Origin: 73-13 sp035555435
Lineage (GTDB): Bacteria > Actinomycetota > Actinomycetes > Actinomycetales > Microbacteriaceae
Assembly: GCA_035555435.1 (NCBI GenBank)
Contig: DATMGN010000017.1
Span: forward strand, 14,634 to 78,633
Length of the DNA: 64,000 nucleotides
Reading direction: 5' to 3'
The notes beneath the pieces are model-generated. The model was not told the DNA's origin. It worked only from the letters and a program-made list of their open reading frames with translations, and did no database searches. Position numbers and translations under genes: made by a program. Shown here in pieces: positions 40,852 through 50,094 of this stretch; the stretch's first letter is position 1, and every line of letters starts with the position of its first letter.

Positions 40852-41975
40852 GCCTCTTCTTCCGATCTGAGCGACGGTCGTATACCGGGGGGTGGTCCGC
40901 GACCGGCGGCGGCCAAGCCGTGAGTGAGGAGCGCGCGACGCATCTCGTCCCGGTGCTCGCGTCGATCCGGCACATCGTTGATTTCGTCTCAACACTTCCC
41001 GTGGATTTCTACCGCAAGTCTGACAACGCTCGCGTGCCCGCCTCAGTTCCAGCCCTGATCCGCAACGTGGAGGACACGGTGGGGCTCGACACGTGGTTCG
41101 GGCAGATCGCGTATGGGCTGGTGACTCGCGGAAACGCGGTCGGGCATGTGTCGGCGATGGGCCAGTCGGGTCCGTTGATGATCGAGTGGGCGGATCAGTG
41201 GTCATCGTTCGGTAATGGGGATGATGATCCGTGGTTCATCAAGGGTCGGCAGTTCGGGCCGAGGTCGGTGCAGCAGGTTCGGTGGATTGTCCCGCCTGGT
41301 AAGCGGCTTGGTCTGTCTCCGATTGAGCATTATGCGTCGATGGTCCGGGCGGGTCTCGCGGCGCAGGAGTACGCGAACATTGGCCGCGGCGGTGGCCTAC
41401 CGTTGGCGGAGATCACGAACACGGCGTTGTCGGAGATGCCAGCCGAACTGATCACTGCGGTGCAGACGAAAGCTGCGGCATCGTTCGCGTCGGGACAGCC
41501 GTTTGTGCACGGTAAGGATTGGAAGCTCTCAGCGGTCGATATTCCGCCGAATCAGCTGCAGTTCCTGGAGACGCTCAAACTGTCCGCGAACGCTATCGCG
41601 TCGATCTATGGCATTGACCCTCGCGAGATCGGCGGGTCAGCCTCGGAGTCGTTGACGTACACGAATGACGAGTCTCGGCCACTGACTCGCGCGCACAATC
41701 TGCGGCCCTATCTGGTGCGGATTGAGAACGCTGTGAACCGGTGGATATCGGGCCCGGTCTACATGAAGTTCAACATCGACGCGACGATTCGGGCGGACAC
41801 GAAGACCCGTACCGAAGTGGTGGGAGCGAAGATCGCTGACGGCCGCATGTCGGTCAATGAGGCGCGCGCCCTCGAGGATCTCGAGCCGGTCGCCGGCGGT
41901 GACTTCCATAACGTCCCATCCCCAAAGTCCGACATTCAGAACGGAACCCCTAACACGACCGGGAGCAAGCCATGA
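40848..41975 (+). CDS. HK97-family portal protein
   Basis: 375 residues. VLASIRHIVDFVSTLPVDFY, IAYGLVTRGNAVGHV, PPGKRLGLSPIEHYASMVRA, LQFLETLKLSANAIASIYGI (the FxE/AxxFGIP-like region) and LRPYLVRIENAVNR follow the HK97 portal pattern. Forms the dodecameric channel at the capsid vertex. Confidence 0.92.
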   Translation: MSLFFRSERRSYTGGWSATGGGQAVSEERATHLVPVLASIRHIVDFVSTLPVDFYRKSDNARVPASVPALIRNVEDTVGLDTWFGQIAYGLVTRGNAVGHVSAMGQSGPLMIEWADQWSSFGNGDDDPWFIKGRQFGPRSVQQVRWIVPPGKRLGLSPIEHYASMVRAGLAAQEYANIGRGGGLPLAEITNTALSEMPAELITAVQTKAAASFASGQPFVHGKDWKLSAVDIPPNQLQFLETLKLSANAIASIYGIDPREIGGSASESLTYTNDESRPLTRAHNLRPYLVRIENAVNRWISGPVYMKFNIDATIRADTKTRTEVVGAKIADGRMSVNEARALEDLEPVAGGDFHNVPSPKSDIQNGTPNTTGSKP

Positions 41976-42646
41976 CCGAAACCGAGCGTCGCCTCACCGT
42001 CGCGACCGTGGAGGTGCGCGCCGAGCAGACGCGCACTATCGGCGGCTACGCGGCGAAGTTCAACACCTTCTCGCAGAACCTTGGCGGGTTCATCGAGCGG
42101 ATCGCCACGAGCTTCTTCAACAAGTCTCGTGGTGACGGGTGGCCGGGCGTGCTCGCCCGCTACAACCATGACGACAACATGCTGCTCGGCACGACTGCCG
42201 CGGACACGCTGCGGCTCGCGATCGACGACATCGGCCTGTCGTACGAGGTGGACGCGCCGGCAGCTCGCGCCGACGTGTTCGAGCTCGTGCAGCGCGGCGA
42301 CGTCGCGAAGTCGTCGTTCGCGTTCAACGTGTTCGAGGACGACTGGAGCGTGAACGAGTCCGGGTTCCCGATCCGCACCCTCATCTCGGGACGCCTCTAC
42401 GACGTCGCCCCGGTGAACACCCCCGCATACGACGACACGTCGGTCGGGATCCGAGCGCTCGACTCGCTGGCTCGCAAGTTCGACTGCGACCTCGCCGAGA
42501 TCCGCAACCTCGCCGCCGACCAGCGCCTCGGCGACCTGTTCGCGCCGCCCGCGATCGTTGTCGACTTGGCCCCTGCGCCAGTCGTCGCCGATAGCACTGA
42601 GCGATCGGCGCGCGCTGCACTCGCGAAGGCGCTCTCCCTCACCTAG
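41972..42646 (+). CDS. HK97-family prohead protease
   Basis: 224 residues. GGYAAKFNTFSQNLGGFIER, the catalytic His66 in RYNHD and Ser114/115 in KSSFAF match the U35/S78 prohead protease fold, which trims the capsid delta domain. ATGA overlap with portal. Confidence 0.9.
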   Translation: MTETERRLTVATVEVRAEQTRTIGGYAAKFNTFSQNLGGFIERIATSFFNKSRGDGWPGVLARYNHDDNMLLGTTAADTLRLAIDDIGLSYEVDAPAARADVFELVQRGDVAKSSFAFNVFEDDWSVNESGFPIRTLISGRLYDVAPVNTPAYDDTSVGIRALDSLARKFDCDLAEIRNLAADQRLGDLFAPPAIVVDLAPAPVVADSTERSARAALAKALSLT

Positions 42647-42774
42647 TTCATACCTCCGAGCCGTATCGGGCAGCGACCACGCACCCGACCGGCCCGGCGC
42701 ACCGAAACACCATCCGGCAGGGTCACCCCCACCGGGCATCGAAGCACTCAATCGATTCCCGGAAAGGGGAAACC

Positions 42775-43974
42775 ATGTCCACTCTTGTGGAGCAGCTGCG
42801 CGAGCAGCGCAGCGCACTCATCCAGAAGGCCACCGACATCGCTCAGGCGAGCGTCGCGGAGGGCCGCAACCTCACGGTCGAGGAGCAGGCGAGCTTCGAC
42901 CAGATCATCGCGGACGCTGAGGGCCTCGGCCAGCGTGCCGCCGACCTCATCGCCGCGGAGCAGCGTTCGGCCGACATCGAGGCGTCGTTCATTCCGAGCG
43001 CGCAGCGTACGGCCCCGGATGGCTCCCCGCTCGGGGATTGGGCACGGTCGGCTCAGCCCGGTGCCGCGTTCGATCTGCGAGCGTCGCGACCGGGTCTGGA
43101 GAACCGTGCGATCGAGTCGTTCCGCCGCGGTGAGCAGCGGGCGATGACGATGGGCGGCACGTCCGCTGACGCGGTCTACTCGTCACTGTGGGAGACGGCG
43201 GTTTCGACTAGCCAGATCCTGCAGGCCGGCGTGCAGATCATCACCACTCAGGACGGCAACACGCTGCCCATGCCCGCGGTGACCGCGCACGCGGTTGGCG
43301 CTTCGGCGGCGGCGAACGCTCCCGTCAGCGCGTCGGATGCGGGCCTGTCGCTCGTGAACCTGTCGGTGTCGAAGAACGGTTACCTGACGCTCGTCCCGTA
43401 CGAGCTCACCCAGGACGCCACGTTCGATCTCGACGGTTACCTGTCGCGTGCGGCGGGTCGTGAGCTGGGCAACCAGATCAGCCAGATCGCAGCCTCTGCG
43501 CTCATCGCCGGGGCGACCGTGTCGGGTGCGACTGCGCCGACCGCGTCGGTGGCGGCGTCGGGTGTGACGTTCACGAACGCGCTGAAGACGCTGTTCTGGG
43601 CCGTCGCGGGACCGTACCGCAACCAGGGCTCCTGGCTGCTGTCGGACGGTGCTGCTGCGGCGATCGACAAGATCACCGACGCGCAGGGCCGCTACGTACT
43701 CCAGCAGGACCTCACCGGGGCGTTCCCGTTCCGGCTCCAGTCCAAGCCCGTGTTCACGGATTACACGCTGCCGGCACCTACGGGCACCGCGAAGCCGATC
43801 TACTTCGGTGACTTCTCGGCGCTCGCGGTCCGCATCGCGGGTGGTATCCGGTTCGAGCGGTCGGCGGAGTACGCGTTCGGCAACGACCAGATCGCGTACC
43901 GGGCGCTCGTGCGTACGGGCGCGGCGGTCCTCGATGTGAACGCGATCAAGTTCCTCGCGCTCACGGCGTCCTGA
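42775..43974 (+). CDS. HK97-family major capsid protein
   Basis: 399 residues. The first ~110 are a coiled-coil delta domain (EQLREQRSALIQKATDIA..., EEQASFDQIIADAEGL) acting as internal scaffold; the mature HK97 fold includes QILQAGVQIITTQDGNTLPM, YLTLVPYELTQDATFDLDGY and RFERSAEYAFGNDQIAYRAL. GGAAAGGGG before the ATG. No separate scaffold gene is needed. Confidence 0.94.
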   Translation: MSTLVEQLREQRSALIQKATDIAQASVAEGRNLTVEEQASFDQIIADAEGLGQRAADLIAAEQRSADIEASFIPSAQRTAPDGSPLGDWARSAQPGAAFDLRASRPGLENRAIESFRRGEQRAMTMGGTSADAVYSSLWETAVSTSQILQAGVQIITTQDGNTLPMPAVTAHAVGASAAANAPVSASDAGLSLVNLSVSKNGYLTLVPYELTQDATFDLDGYLSRAAGRELGNQISQIAASALIAGATVSGATAPTASVAASGVTFTNALKTLFWAVAGPYRNQGSWLLSDGAAAAIDKITDAQGRYVLQQDLTGAFPFRLQSKPVFTDYTLPAPTGTAKPIYFGDFSALAVRIAGGIRFERSAEYAFGNDQIAYRALVRTGAAVLDVNAIKFLALTAS

Positions 43975-43989
43975 GGGGGGTGACCTGAG

Positions 43990-44409
43990 ATGGCTATTGG
44001 TGACATCCGAGGTATCCCGAATCAGTACGTCATTGTCCTGAACGGTGAGGACCGTTCCGGGGAGACGACGAGCTGCTCGATCGGCAGGTCGGGCAAGTCG
44101 TCGCAGACGTTCGCGGAGTACCGTTCCGGCGGGGCGAAGTCCCTCAAGGCGACGGTGCTGCAGAACTTCGCGACGGGCTCGATCTGGACCATGTCGACCA
44201 CACCGTCCCTCATCGGAACGAGCGTGACCGGCATGTTCCTCCCGCAGGGGTCGGCATCGGGTCGTCCGAAGTTCACGGTGACCGCGACCATCGCTGCCCC
44301 GTCCTCTGACGAGTATGTCGGTGGCGACGGCGGGGAGTCGACGGCGGACAACCCGACGATCGACATCGAGTGGCAGCTCGTCGGCGACTGGTCTCAGGCG
44401 ACGATCTGA
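43990..44409 (+). CDS. virion structural protein, probable major tail or decoration protein
   Basis: 139 residues, beta-rich, starting MAIGDIRGIPNQYVIVLNGE and ending NPTIDIEWQLVGDWSQATI. The C-terminal pattern resembles short major tail proteins of actinophages, but the gene lies directly after the capsid gene, where decoration proteins sit. A very strong hairpin follows, fitting a highly expressed virion gene. Confidence 0.6.
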   Translation: MAIGDIRGIPNQYVIVLNGEDRSGETTSCSIGRSGKSSQTFAEYRSGGAKSLKATVLQNFATGSIWTMSTTPSLIGTSVTGMFLPQGSASGRPKFTVTATIAAPSSDEYVGGDGGESTADNPTIDIEWQLVGDWSQATI

Positions 44410-44416
44410 TCAAGCC

Positions 44417-44454
44417 GGGAGTGGCGGGCGTCCGTGCCTTCGCCCGCCACTCCC
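44417..44454. terminator. 14-bp perfect hairpin after the structural gene
   Basis: GGGAGTGGCGGGCG pairs perfectly with CGCCCGCCACTCCC around a 10-nt loop. No T-run follows, so it may be a partial terminator or mRNA-stabilising end that keeps capsid/tail protein transcripts abundant. Confidence 0.6.
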
Positions 44455-44488
44455 TCTCAAGGCACTAAGGCACCCGAAGGGCATTCGC

Positions 44489-45466
44489 GTGACTGCACCT
44501 CTGCGAATCGCGGCCGTCGAAGATGGTACGGCTTGCGGTTACTACAGAATCCGGCTCCCGTTCGAGGAGATGCGTAAGCACGGGCACGAGATGGAGTATG
44601 CGCGCACGGCCGAACAGTTTGACGAGTCGTGGCCGATCCTCGTGGCACAGCGTTTTGGTTATCCGGGGTTCGAGCTCGAGTGGTTGAAGCTGTTTCGGAA
44701 GCACGCAATGGTGTGGGAAACCGACGACGATCTTTGGGCGATTGATCCGGTCAATAAGCGCGCCGCGGAGGTGTTCACCCGCGACTACCTCAAGGGTCTG
44801 GAGTTTTGCGTCCGCTCGGCTCGGCTCGTGACGGTGACGAACGATCATCTGGCTGAGCGCATGTCGCGCTTCAACCCGAACGTCGCGGTCGTGCCGAACA
44901 TGATCGACGCGGCCCTGCCGACCATGAATCGCGTTCGTCGTGACAAGGTCACGATCGGTTGGGCTGGCGGCGACTCGCATCGTCGTGATCTTGCAAGGAT
45001 CGTTGCTCCCCTGCATCGGATTGTGCGGACTACAGCCGCGGTCGTGCACACGATCGGTCAGGACTTCTCTGACGTGTTGCGGCTGCCAGTTGATCGGCAC
45101 CGGCACACCGGGTGGGAATCAAGGCTCATCAAATACTACTCGAGCCTCGATTTCGACATCGGCCTGGCACCGATCGAGAACACCACGTTTACCCGGTCCA
45201 AGTCCTACATCAAAGCGCTCGAATATGGCGCGCTCGGCATCCCGGTGATCGCCTCCGACGTCGGCCCGTACCGGGAGTACGTCGAGGACGGGGTGACCGG
45301 GTTCCTCGTGAGGAAGGAATCGGAATGGATCGACCGCATGCAACTACTGATCGACGATGCGGACTTGCGGGAGCGGATGGGTGCTGCTGCGCGCGAGAAA
45401 GCGACCAGGCACACGATTGCGGCCGGGTGGCCTCTTTGGGAGCAGGCGTACCGTCGCGTCGCGTGA
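44489..45466 (+). CDS. GT-B family glycosyltransferase within the structural operon
   Basis: 325 residues. N-terminal domain IAAVEDGTACGYYRIRLPFE...ARLVTVTNDHLAERM; C-terminal GT4-like domain VTIGWAGGDSHRRDLARI, IKYYSSLDFDIGLAPIENT, KSYIKALEYGALGIPVIASD (the Glu-containing donor-binding motif) and YREYVEDGVTGFLV. GTG at 44489 has GAAGG 8 nt upstream. Likely adds sugar to a virion protein or host surface polymer. Codon use matches its neighbours. Confidence 0.88.
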   Translation: MTAPLRIAAVEDGTACGYYRIRLPFEEMRKHGHEMEYARTAEQFDESWPILVAQRFGYPGFELEWLKLFRKHAMVWETDDDLWAIDPVNKRAAEVFTRDYLKGLEFCVRSARLVTVTNDHLAERMSRFNPNVAVVPNMIDAALPTMNRVRRDKVTIGWAGGDSHRRDLARIVAPLHRIVRTTAAVVHTIGQDFSDVLRLPVDRHRHTGWESRLIKYYSSLDFDIGLAPIENTTFTRSKSYIKALEYGALGIPVIASDVGPYREYVEDGVTGFLVRKESEWIDRMQLLIDDADLRERMGAAAREKATRHTIAAGWPLWEQAYRRVA

Positions 45467-45522
45467 CGTGGCCGCCGGCGACTGAGACTGCGGTGCCGCC
45501 GCGTCGTGAGGAGGTGCGCTGA
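45463..45522 (+). CDS. possible 19-residue coupling peptide
   Basis: VTWPPATETAVPPRREEVR: GTG overlaps the glycosyltransferase stop (GTGA) and the TGA overlaps the next ATG (TGATG). It may only carry ribosomes across the gap. Confidence 0.25.
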   Translation: MTWPPATETAVPPRREEVR

Positions 45523-45857
45523 TGGCCGTCACGTACCAGCAGGTACTCGCCGAGGCGGGTGCCGGCGCGAACGACAAGACGCTCGCGGAGCGTGTTCTCG
45601 CTGAGGCGGAGGAGCATGTTACTGACTTCCTCGCCGAGAACCTGCTCGACGAGTCGCGTCCCGTGCCGTCTGAGGTTGCAGATTCGGCGGTGCTGCGCTG
45701 CGCGGTGGATTTGTTCGCCCGCGCGAATGCCCCGTTCGGCACTCAGGTGCTCCCGGACGGGTCGGGGCAGATGATCGCCCAGCGTCTCGGCGCGGACCCG
45801 CTCGGCGGCGTGTATGCACTCGTGCGCGCATGGGCGGCAAGGGTCGGCCTCGGATGA
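45522..45857 (+). CDS. head-tail connector protein (adaptor)
   Basis: 111 residues, helical (YQQVLAEAGAGANDKTLAERVLAEAEEHVTDFL, then SAVLRCAVDLFARANAPFG), the gp6/gp15-like adaptor pattern, in the right place after the head genes. GAGGAGG upstream. Confidence 0.68.
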   Translation: MAVTYQQVLAEAGAGANDKTLAERVLAEAEEHVTDFLAENLLDESRPVPSEVADSAVLRCAVDLFARANAPFGTQVLPDGSGQMIAQRLGADPLGGVYALVRAWAARVGLG

Positions 45858-46294
45858 GCGACGAAGAGCTCCCGGACGAGACGCCCGAGGAGCCGCCGGC
45901 CCCGACGTCCGACCTGGCCTCTGCTCGTACTGCGCTCGCGACACTGCTGAACTCGATCGAGGGTGTGCGCGCGGTCACCGAGATCCCGAAGACGTTCACC
46001 CCGCCGATCGTGTGGATCGCCGCGGGTCTGCCGTATCGTCAGCGGGCGCAGGCGATCGGCCGTAAGCGCATCAACCTCGTCGCGGTGTGCCTCGGTGGGA
46101 TGTCTACGAACGACGCGTCCCTCGCTGCTACAGAGGAGCTCGCCGAGCTCGTCGCCGACAAGGTCGACACGTCCACCGTGTTCGCGTTGGACCCGACCGC
46201 CGAGATGGATCAGCCGCGCCTCTACCCGTCGGCGCAGAACCAGGAGATGCTCGGCATCGCCGTCAACATCATGTGCGAGTCCACTCGTGGTTGA
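45854..46294 (+). CDS. head-tail or tail-completion protein
   Basis: 146 residues: acidic Pro-rich start, then ARTALATLLNSIEGVRAVTEIP and INLVAVCLGGMSTNDASLAA. Position between the adaptor and the gp10-like protein suggests stopper or tail terminator. ATGA overlap. Confidence 0.55.
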   Translation: MSDEELPDETPEEPPAPTSDLASARTALATLLNSIEGVRAVTEIPKTFTPPIVWIAAGLPYRQRAQAIGRKRINLVAVCLGGMSTNDASLAATEELAELVADKVDTSTVFALDPTAEMDQPRLYPSAQNQEMLGIAVNIMCESTRG

Positions 46295-46787
46295 CATCGA
46301 GTGGAACACGAAGCAGCTGGCGGCGCTCGCAAAGTCGATGCAAGCCGACCGCGACGGGCGTGCGCTGCGGAAGCAGATGAACGCCCAGTTCGACTCGATC
46401 ACTGAGGACCTCCGCGATCGGCTCTACCGGGGCGTGAGCTCCCTTCCCGGTGTTGGTTCGTACTCACGGGATTTGGCCGAGTCGGTGCAGTTCAAAACGA
46501 AGCTCATCGGTGGCAAGAACGCTCGCGTGTCGATCGTCGGTACTGGCAAGACCGCGAAGGGTAAGACCCGCGAGACCGGCAAGCTCCTCGAGGCCGGTTA
46601 CTTGTACCACCCGGCATGGGGCTACTGGCGGTCGAGTCCACCACCTGCGAGCTTGCGCCAGCAAGTCCCTGCGGGTCCCCGAATGGTGACCGATGCGCTG
46701 AGCCGTTCCGAACCGAACGTCCGCTCGGAGATCCTCTACGTCCTGAATGACTACCTCGATCGACTCACTGAAATACGAAAGGCATGA
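46287..46787 (+). CDS. HK97 gp10-like neck/tail completion protein
   Basis: 166 residues from GTG at 46287: IEWNTKQLAALAKSMQADRD, QFDSITEDLRDRLYRGVSSLPG, GTGKTAKGKTRETGKLLEAG. Resembles the HK97 gp10 family of minor tail proteins. Overlaps the next gene by 4 nt. Confidence 0.6.
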   Translation: MVDIEWNTKQLAALAKSMQADRDGRALRKQMNAQFDSITEDLRDRLYRGVSSLPGVGSYSRDLAESVQFKTKLIGGKNARVSIVGTGKTAKGKTRETGKLLEAGYLYHPAWGYWRSSPPPASLRQQVPAGPRMVTDALSRSEPNVRSEILYVLNDYLDRLTEIRKA

Positions 46788-47074
46788 CCATGAGCAAGAC
46801 CCTTACTGCTAACGAAGTGTCCGAGTCCCTCACCGGCTTCGATGAGATCGCGATCAAGCAGCAGTTCGGCGGCACGATCCGCACTCTCACTCAGGAAGAT
46901 CCGACTCAGTACATGCGCGCACTCGTGTTCGTTCTCGAGCGTCGTGCCGGCAAGAAGGATGCGGAGGCGTACCACGTCGCCCAGTCCATGTCGCTGATCG
47001 AGGTCAAGGACCGGCTGCCGCAGGAGGACGCGAACGCGGATTTCGACGAGCAGCCGACTACGACGACGCCCTGA
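46784..47074 (+). CDS. tail assembly chaperone, short (zero-frame) form
   Basis: 96 residues (SKTLTANEVSESLTGFDEIA, IRTLTQEDPTQYMRALVFVLERR). Position directly before the tape-measure gene and the continuation in the -1 frame identify it as the gpG-like chaperone that coats the tape measure during tail assembly. It ends DEQPTTTTP. Confidence 0.75.
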   Translation: MTMSKTLTANEVSESLTGFDEIAIKQQFGGTIRTLTQEDPTQYMRALVFVLERRAGKKDAEAYHVAQSMSLIEVKDRLPQEDANADFDEQPTTTTP

Positions 47075-47214
47075 CGATCGCCTACTGGTGCGCGGCGACC
47101 GGGCAACCGGCGTCGTCATGGTTCACCCTCGACCGTCTTCAACGGCACGCGTTCCTTGATGTCGCGAAAGAGATCGCCGACGAACGCAAGAAAGCGGCTA
47201 AGCGTAGGAGGTGA
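46784..47214 (+). CDS. tail assembly chaperone, long form made by -1 frameshift
   Basis: The -1 frame continues past the zero-frame stop at 47072 with ADYDDALTIAYWCAATGQPA, SSWFTLDRLQRHAFLDVAKE and a basic end (IADERKKAAKRRR), the usual gpT-type extension, to TGA at 47212. The shift must occur between about 46995 and 47071; no classical X-XXY-YYZ heptamer is obvious. GCG-GAT-TTC near 47037 is one weak candidate. Confidence 0.65.
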
Positions 47215-47217
47215 CCC

Positions 47218-49251
47218 GTGGCGAAAGACGTCCAGATTGATCTGATCGTTGATCCGAAGAAGGCGATCAAGGGAATCGACGACGTTTCGGATCGGGCCGA
47301 AACAGCCTCCAAGGTCCTCGCTGGTCTCGGCGGGTTCGCTGCGGGCGCACTCGCGGTCGGTGCGGCGGGTGCTGCAGCGCTCGGCGGCGCGGTCGTGTCG
47401 GCGTATGCGGACTTCGAGCAGCTCGCTGGCGGTGTCGACAAGCTGTTCGGTGACGCGTCGGATTCGGTCATGGAGTACGCGTCGCGCGCTGCGGAGTCGG
47501 CGGGTCTGTCGACGAACCGCTACTTGGACACGGTCACGTCGTTCAGCGCGTCCCTGATCTCCGGTCTGGGCGGCGACCAGGCGAAGGCCGCGCAGATCGC
47601 GGACATCGCGATCACCGACATGGCCGATAACGCGAACACGTTCGGCACGTCGATGGAGATGCTCCAGACGACGTATCAGGGCTTCGCCAAGGGCCAGTTC
47701 GCGATGCTCGACAACCTCAAGCTCGGCTATGGCGGCACGGCCGGTGAGATGGCGCGCCTCATCAACGACTCCGGTGTGCTCAACGGTGCGTTCGAGGTGA
47801 CCGCGCAGAACGTCAAGGACATTCCGTTCTCGACGATGGTCGAGGCGATTCACCAAGTCCAGACCGAGCTCAACATCACGGGCACGACGGCGAAGGAAGC
47901 CGCGTCGACGATCACTGGATCGTTCGAGGCGACCAAGGCGTCGCTCATGAACCTCGTCACTGGTCTCGGCGACGCGAACGCGGACTTCGATGCGCTCGTG
48001 AGCAGTCTCGCGACGAACGCCGGGAACCTCATCGCGAACGTCGCTGGGGTGCTCGAGCAGCTCGCGACCGGTCTGCCGCAGATCGTTCCGACGTTGCTCG
48101 CCGCGGTGGAGAAGCTCGTCCCGACGCTCCTCGAGGTCGGCGCGAGGCTCGTCGAGGCGGTCCTGGATGGCCTGATCAAGATGGCACCGGCACTGATCAG
48201 TGGAGCGGTCCCCCTCATCCTCAATCTCGTCACCGGTCTGCTGCGGCAGGTCCCCGCGCTCCTGACGGCGGGTGTGCAGATCGTCGTCGCGGTCGTGCAG
48301 GGCATTGCCCGGGCCCTACCGACGTTGATCCCGTCGGTCGTGAAGGCGATCGTCAACGGCATTCTCACGTTGACGTCGCCAACCAATCTGAACGCACTGC
48401 TCAAGGCGGGCCTCGGGTTGGTGACGGGACTCGTCAAGGGCATCATCACGGCGTTGCCGATCATCATTGACGCACTGCCGACGATCATTCTCAACATCGT
48501 CAACTTTATTGTGGGCGCGATTCCGCAGCTGATTGATGCGGGTATTCAACTGTTCATGTCGATCGTTGCCGCTTTGCCGGACATCATCCACGGCATTGTT
48601 GCCGCGATTCCGAAGATCATCGTCGGCATCACGACCGCGTTGGTCGAGGCGATCCCGGCGCTCATCACGGGCGGGATCGAACTGTTCGTCGCGCTCATCG
48701 CCGAGCTGCCGACCATCATCGTCGAGATTGTTAAGGCGATTCCCGAGATCGTGGTCGGCATTGTCACGGCGTTCACGAAGCCGGAGACGATGGCGCGGAT
48801 GGCGCAGGCCGGTATGAGTCTCATTCAGGGCCTCATCGACGGTATCGGCAGCATGGTCGGAGCGGTCGTGAAGTCTGTTGAGGATGTTGCGAACAGCATC
48901 GTCGGGGGCATCGCGGACTTCCTGGGCATCCACTCGCCGTCGACTGTGTTCGCGGACATTGGTCGTTACTCGATCATGGGCCTAGAGAAGGGTCTGAGTG
49001 GTCGGAACAACATCAGCTCGATCATGGGGAAGCTCTCCGGGCAAGTTGCTGGTGGTTTCGCTGGGGCCCTTGCGGCGGATGCGAAGATCACGGTCGCGCG
49101 TTCCTACGGTGCGGCGGACGAGTCCAGTGTCACCGCCCCACGCTCGATCACTGTGAACAACACGTACAACGTGGGCGATCAGGATCCGCGTCTCGTGGGT
49201 CGTCAAGCTGGCCGTGAGGTCATGCGTCAGTTGGCTGGGGTGCTGGTGTGA
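47218..49251 (+). CDS. tape measure protein
   Basis: 677 residues. N-terminal coiled region and membrane-like helix (LAGLGGFAAGALAVGAAGAA), a TP901-type core (ADFEQLAGGVDKLFGDASDS, TTYQGFAKGQFAMLDNLKLG) and a long middle of repeated hydrophobic IVxxIPxxI blocks, then FLGIHSPSTVFADIG and a C-terminal segment. The length suggests a tail of roughly 100 nm by the usual 1.5 A per residue rule. GTG start, 3 nt after the chaperone stop. Confidence 0.92.
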   Translation: MAKDVQIDLIVDPKKAIKGIDDVSDRAETASKVLAGLGGFAAGALAVGAAGAAALGGAVVSAYADFEQLAGGVDKLFGDASDSVMEYASRAAESAGLSTNRYLDTVTSFSASLISGLGGDQAKAAQIADIAITDMADNANTFGTSMEMLQTTYQGFAKGQFAMLDNLKLGYGGTAGEMARLINDSGVLNGAFEVTAQNVKDIPFSTMVEAIHQVQTELNITGTTAKEAASTITGSFEATKASLMNLVTGLGDANADFDALVSSLATNAGNLIANVAGVLEQLATGLPQIVPTLLAAVEKLVPTLLEVGARLVEAVLDGLIKMAPALISGAVPLILNLVTGLLRQVPALLTAGVQIVVAVVQGIARALPTLIPSVVKAIVNGILTLTSPTNLNALLKAGLGLVTGLVKGIITALPIIIDALPTIILNIVNFIVGAIPQLIDAGIQLFMSIVAALPDIIHGIVAAIPKIIVGITTALVEAIPALITGGIELFVALIAELPTIIVEIVKAIPEIVVGIVTAFTKPETMARMAQAGMSLIQGLIDGIGSMVGAVVKSVEDVANSIVGGIADFLGIHSPSTVFADIGRYSIMGLEKGLSGRNNISSIMGKLSGQVAGGFAGALAADAKITVARSYGAADESSVTAPRSITVNNTYNVGDQDPRLVGRQAGREVMRQLAGVLV

Positions 49252-50087
49252 TCATCGAACTGGCGGGTATCACGTTCGCGGATTCAGGTCGTGGTTGGGT
49301 GTTCGCCGATCTCGTGGACTGGTACACGGTTCCCGACTCGAAGGCAGAAGATGAGTCGATTCCGCAGGGTCATGGGTCGTTTGATCCCGGCGTGGATTGG
49401 CGGTCTTCGGCGGCGATTTCGTTCACGGCTGCGTATATCGGCAACTCAGCAGCGGAAGTACTTGAGGCGGTCGAGGAGTTCAACTCTGCCGGGACGTCTG
49501 AGGACATCCAGGTCATGCGCGTCACTGATGTGTTGCGGGCGACGAGTCGGCAAGTATCGATCCGCCGTATCGGTGTACCAGACTTCTATAACTACGACTC
49601 GTTCGAAGCACAGTTCGCGGTGGATGTGCTCGCGTGGGATCCGCTGCGGTATGGCGATCCTGTAGTCACAACTACGGGTTTGCCGTCCTTGTCGGGTGGT
49701 CTCGCGTTCCCGATTGTGTTCCCGATTGATTTCGCGTCGGCTGGTGATCCGGGGCGCCTGGTCTTGACGAACGCGGGTAAGCAGCCATCGCGGCCGCAGT
49801 TCACAGTGACGGGTGGGTTGGCTGGCGGGTTCTCGCTGGTCTGTATTGAGACGGGGCAGGAGATCCGTTTCGAGTTCCCGCTGTCGGTCTCGGACGTCGT
49901 GACAGTGGATGCTCGGTCGGGTCAGGCGTGGATCAATGACGAGTCGAATGTCCTCTCGGGCTACCTCACAAAGTCGGAGTGGTTCCCAGTGCCGGCTGGT
50001 GGGGTGCGGACGGTGCAGTTCAATGCGATCGGCGCGGTCACGGGGACGCCGACGTTGACGGGCATTGTGTCCCCGGCTTGGTTGTGA
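49248..50087 (+). CDS. distal tail protein (Dit-like)
   Basis: 279 residues: WRSSAAISFTAAYIGNSAAE, FNSAGTSEDIQVMRVTDV and the C-terminal galectin-like half with FPIDFASAGDPGRLVLTNAG, SRPQFTVTGG. This is the typical siphovirus distal tail layout after the tape measure. GTG overlaps the tape-measure stop. Confidence 0.78.
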   Translation: MIIELAGITFADSGRGWVFADLVDWYTVPDSKAEDESIPQGHGSFDPGVDWRSSAAISFTAAYIGNSAAEVLEAVEEFNSAGTSEDIQVMRVTDVLRATSRQVSIRRIGVPDFYNYDSFEAQFAVDVLAWDPLRYGDPVVTTTGLPSLSGGLAFPIVFPIDFASAGDPGRLVLTNAGKQPSRPQFTVTGGLAGGFSLVCIETGQEIRFEFPLSVSDVVTVDARSGQAWINDESNVLSGYLTKSEWFPVPAGGVRTVQFNAIGAVTGTPTLTGIVSPAWL

Positions 50088-50094
50088 GGTTGTC

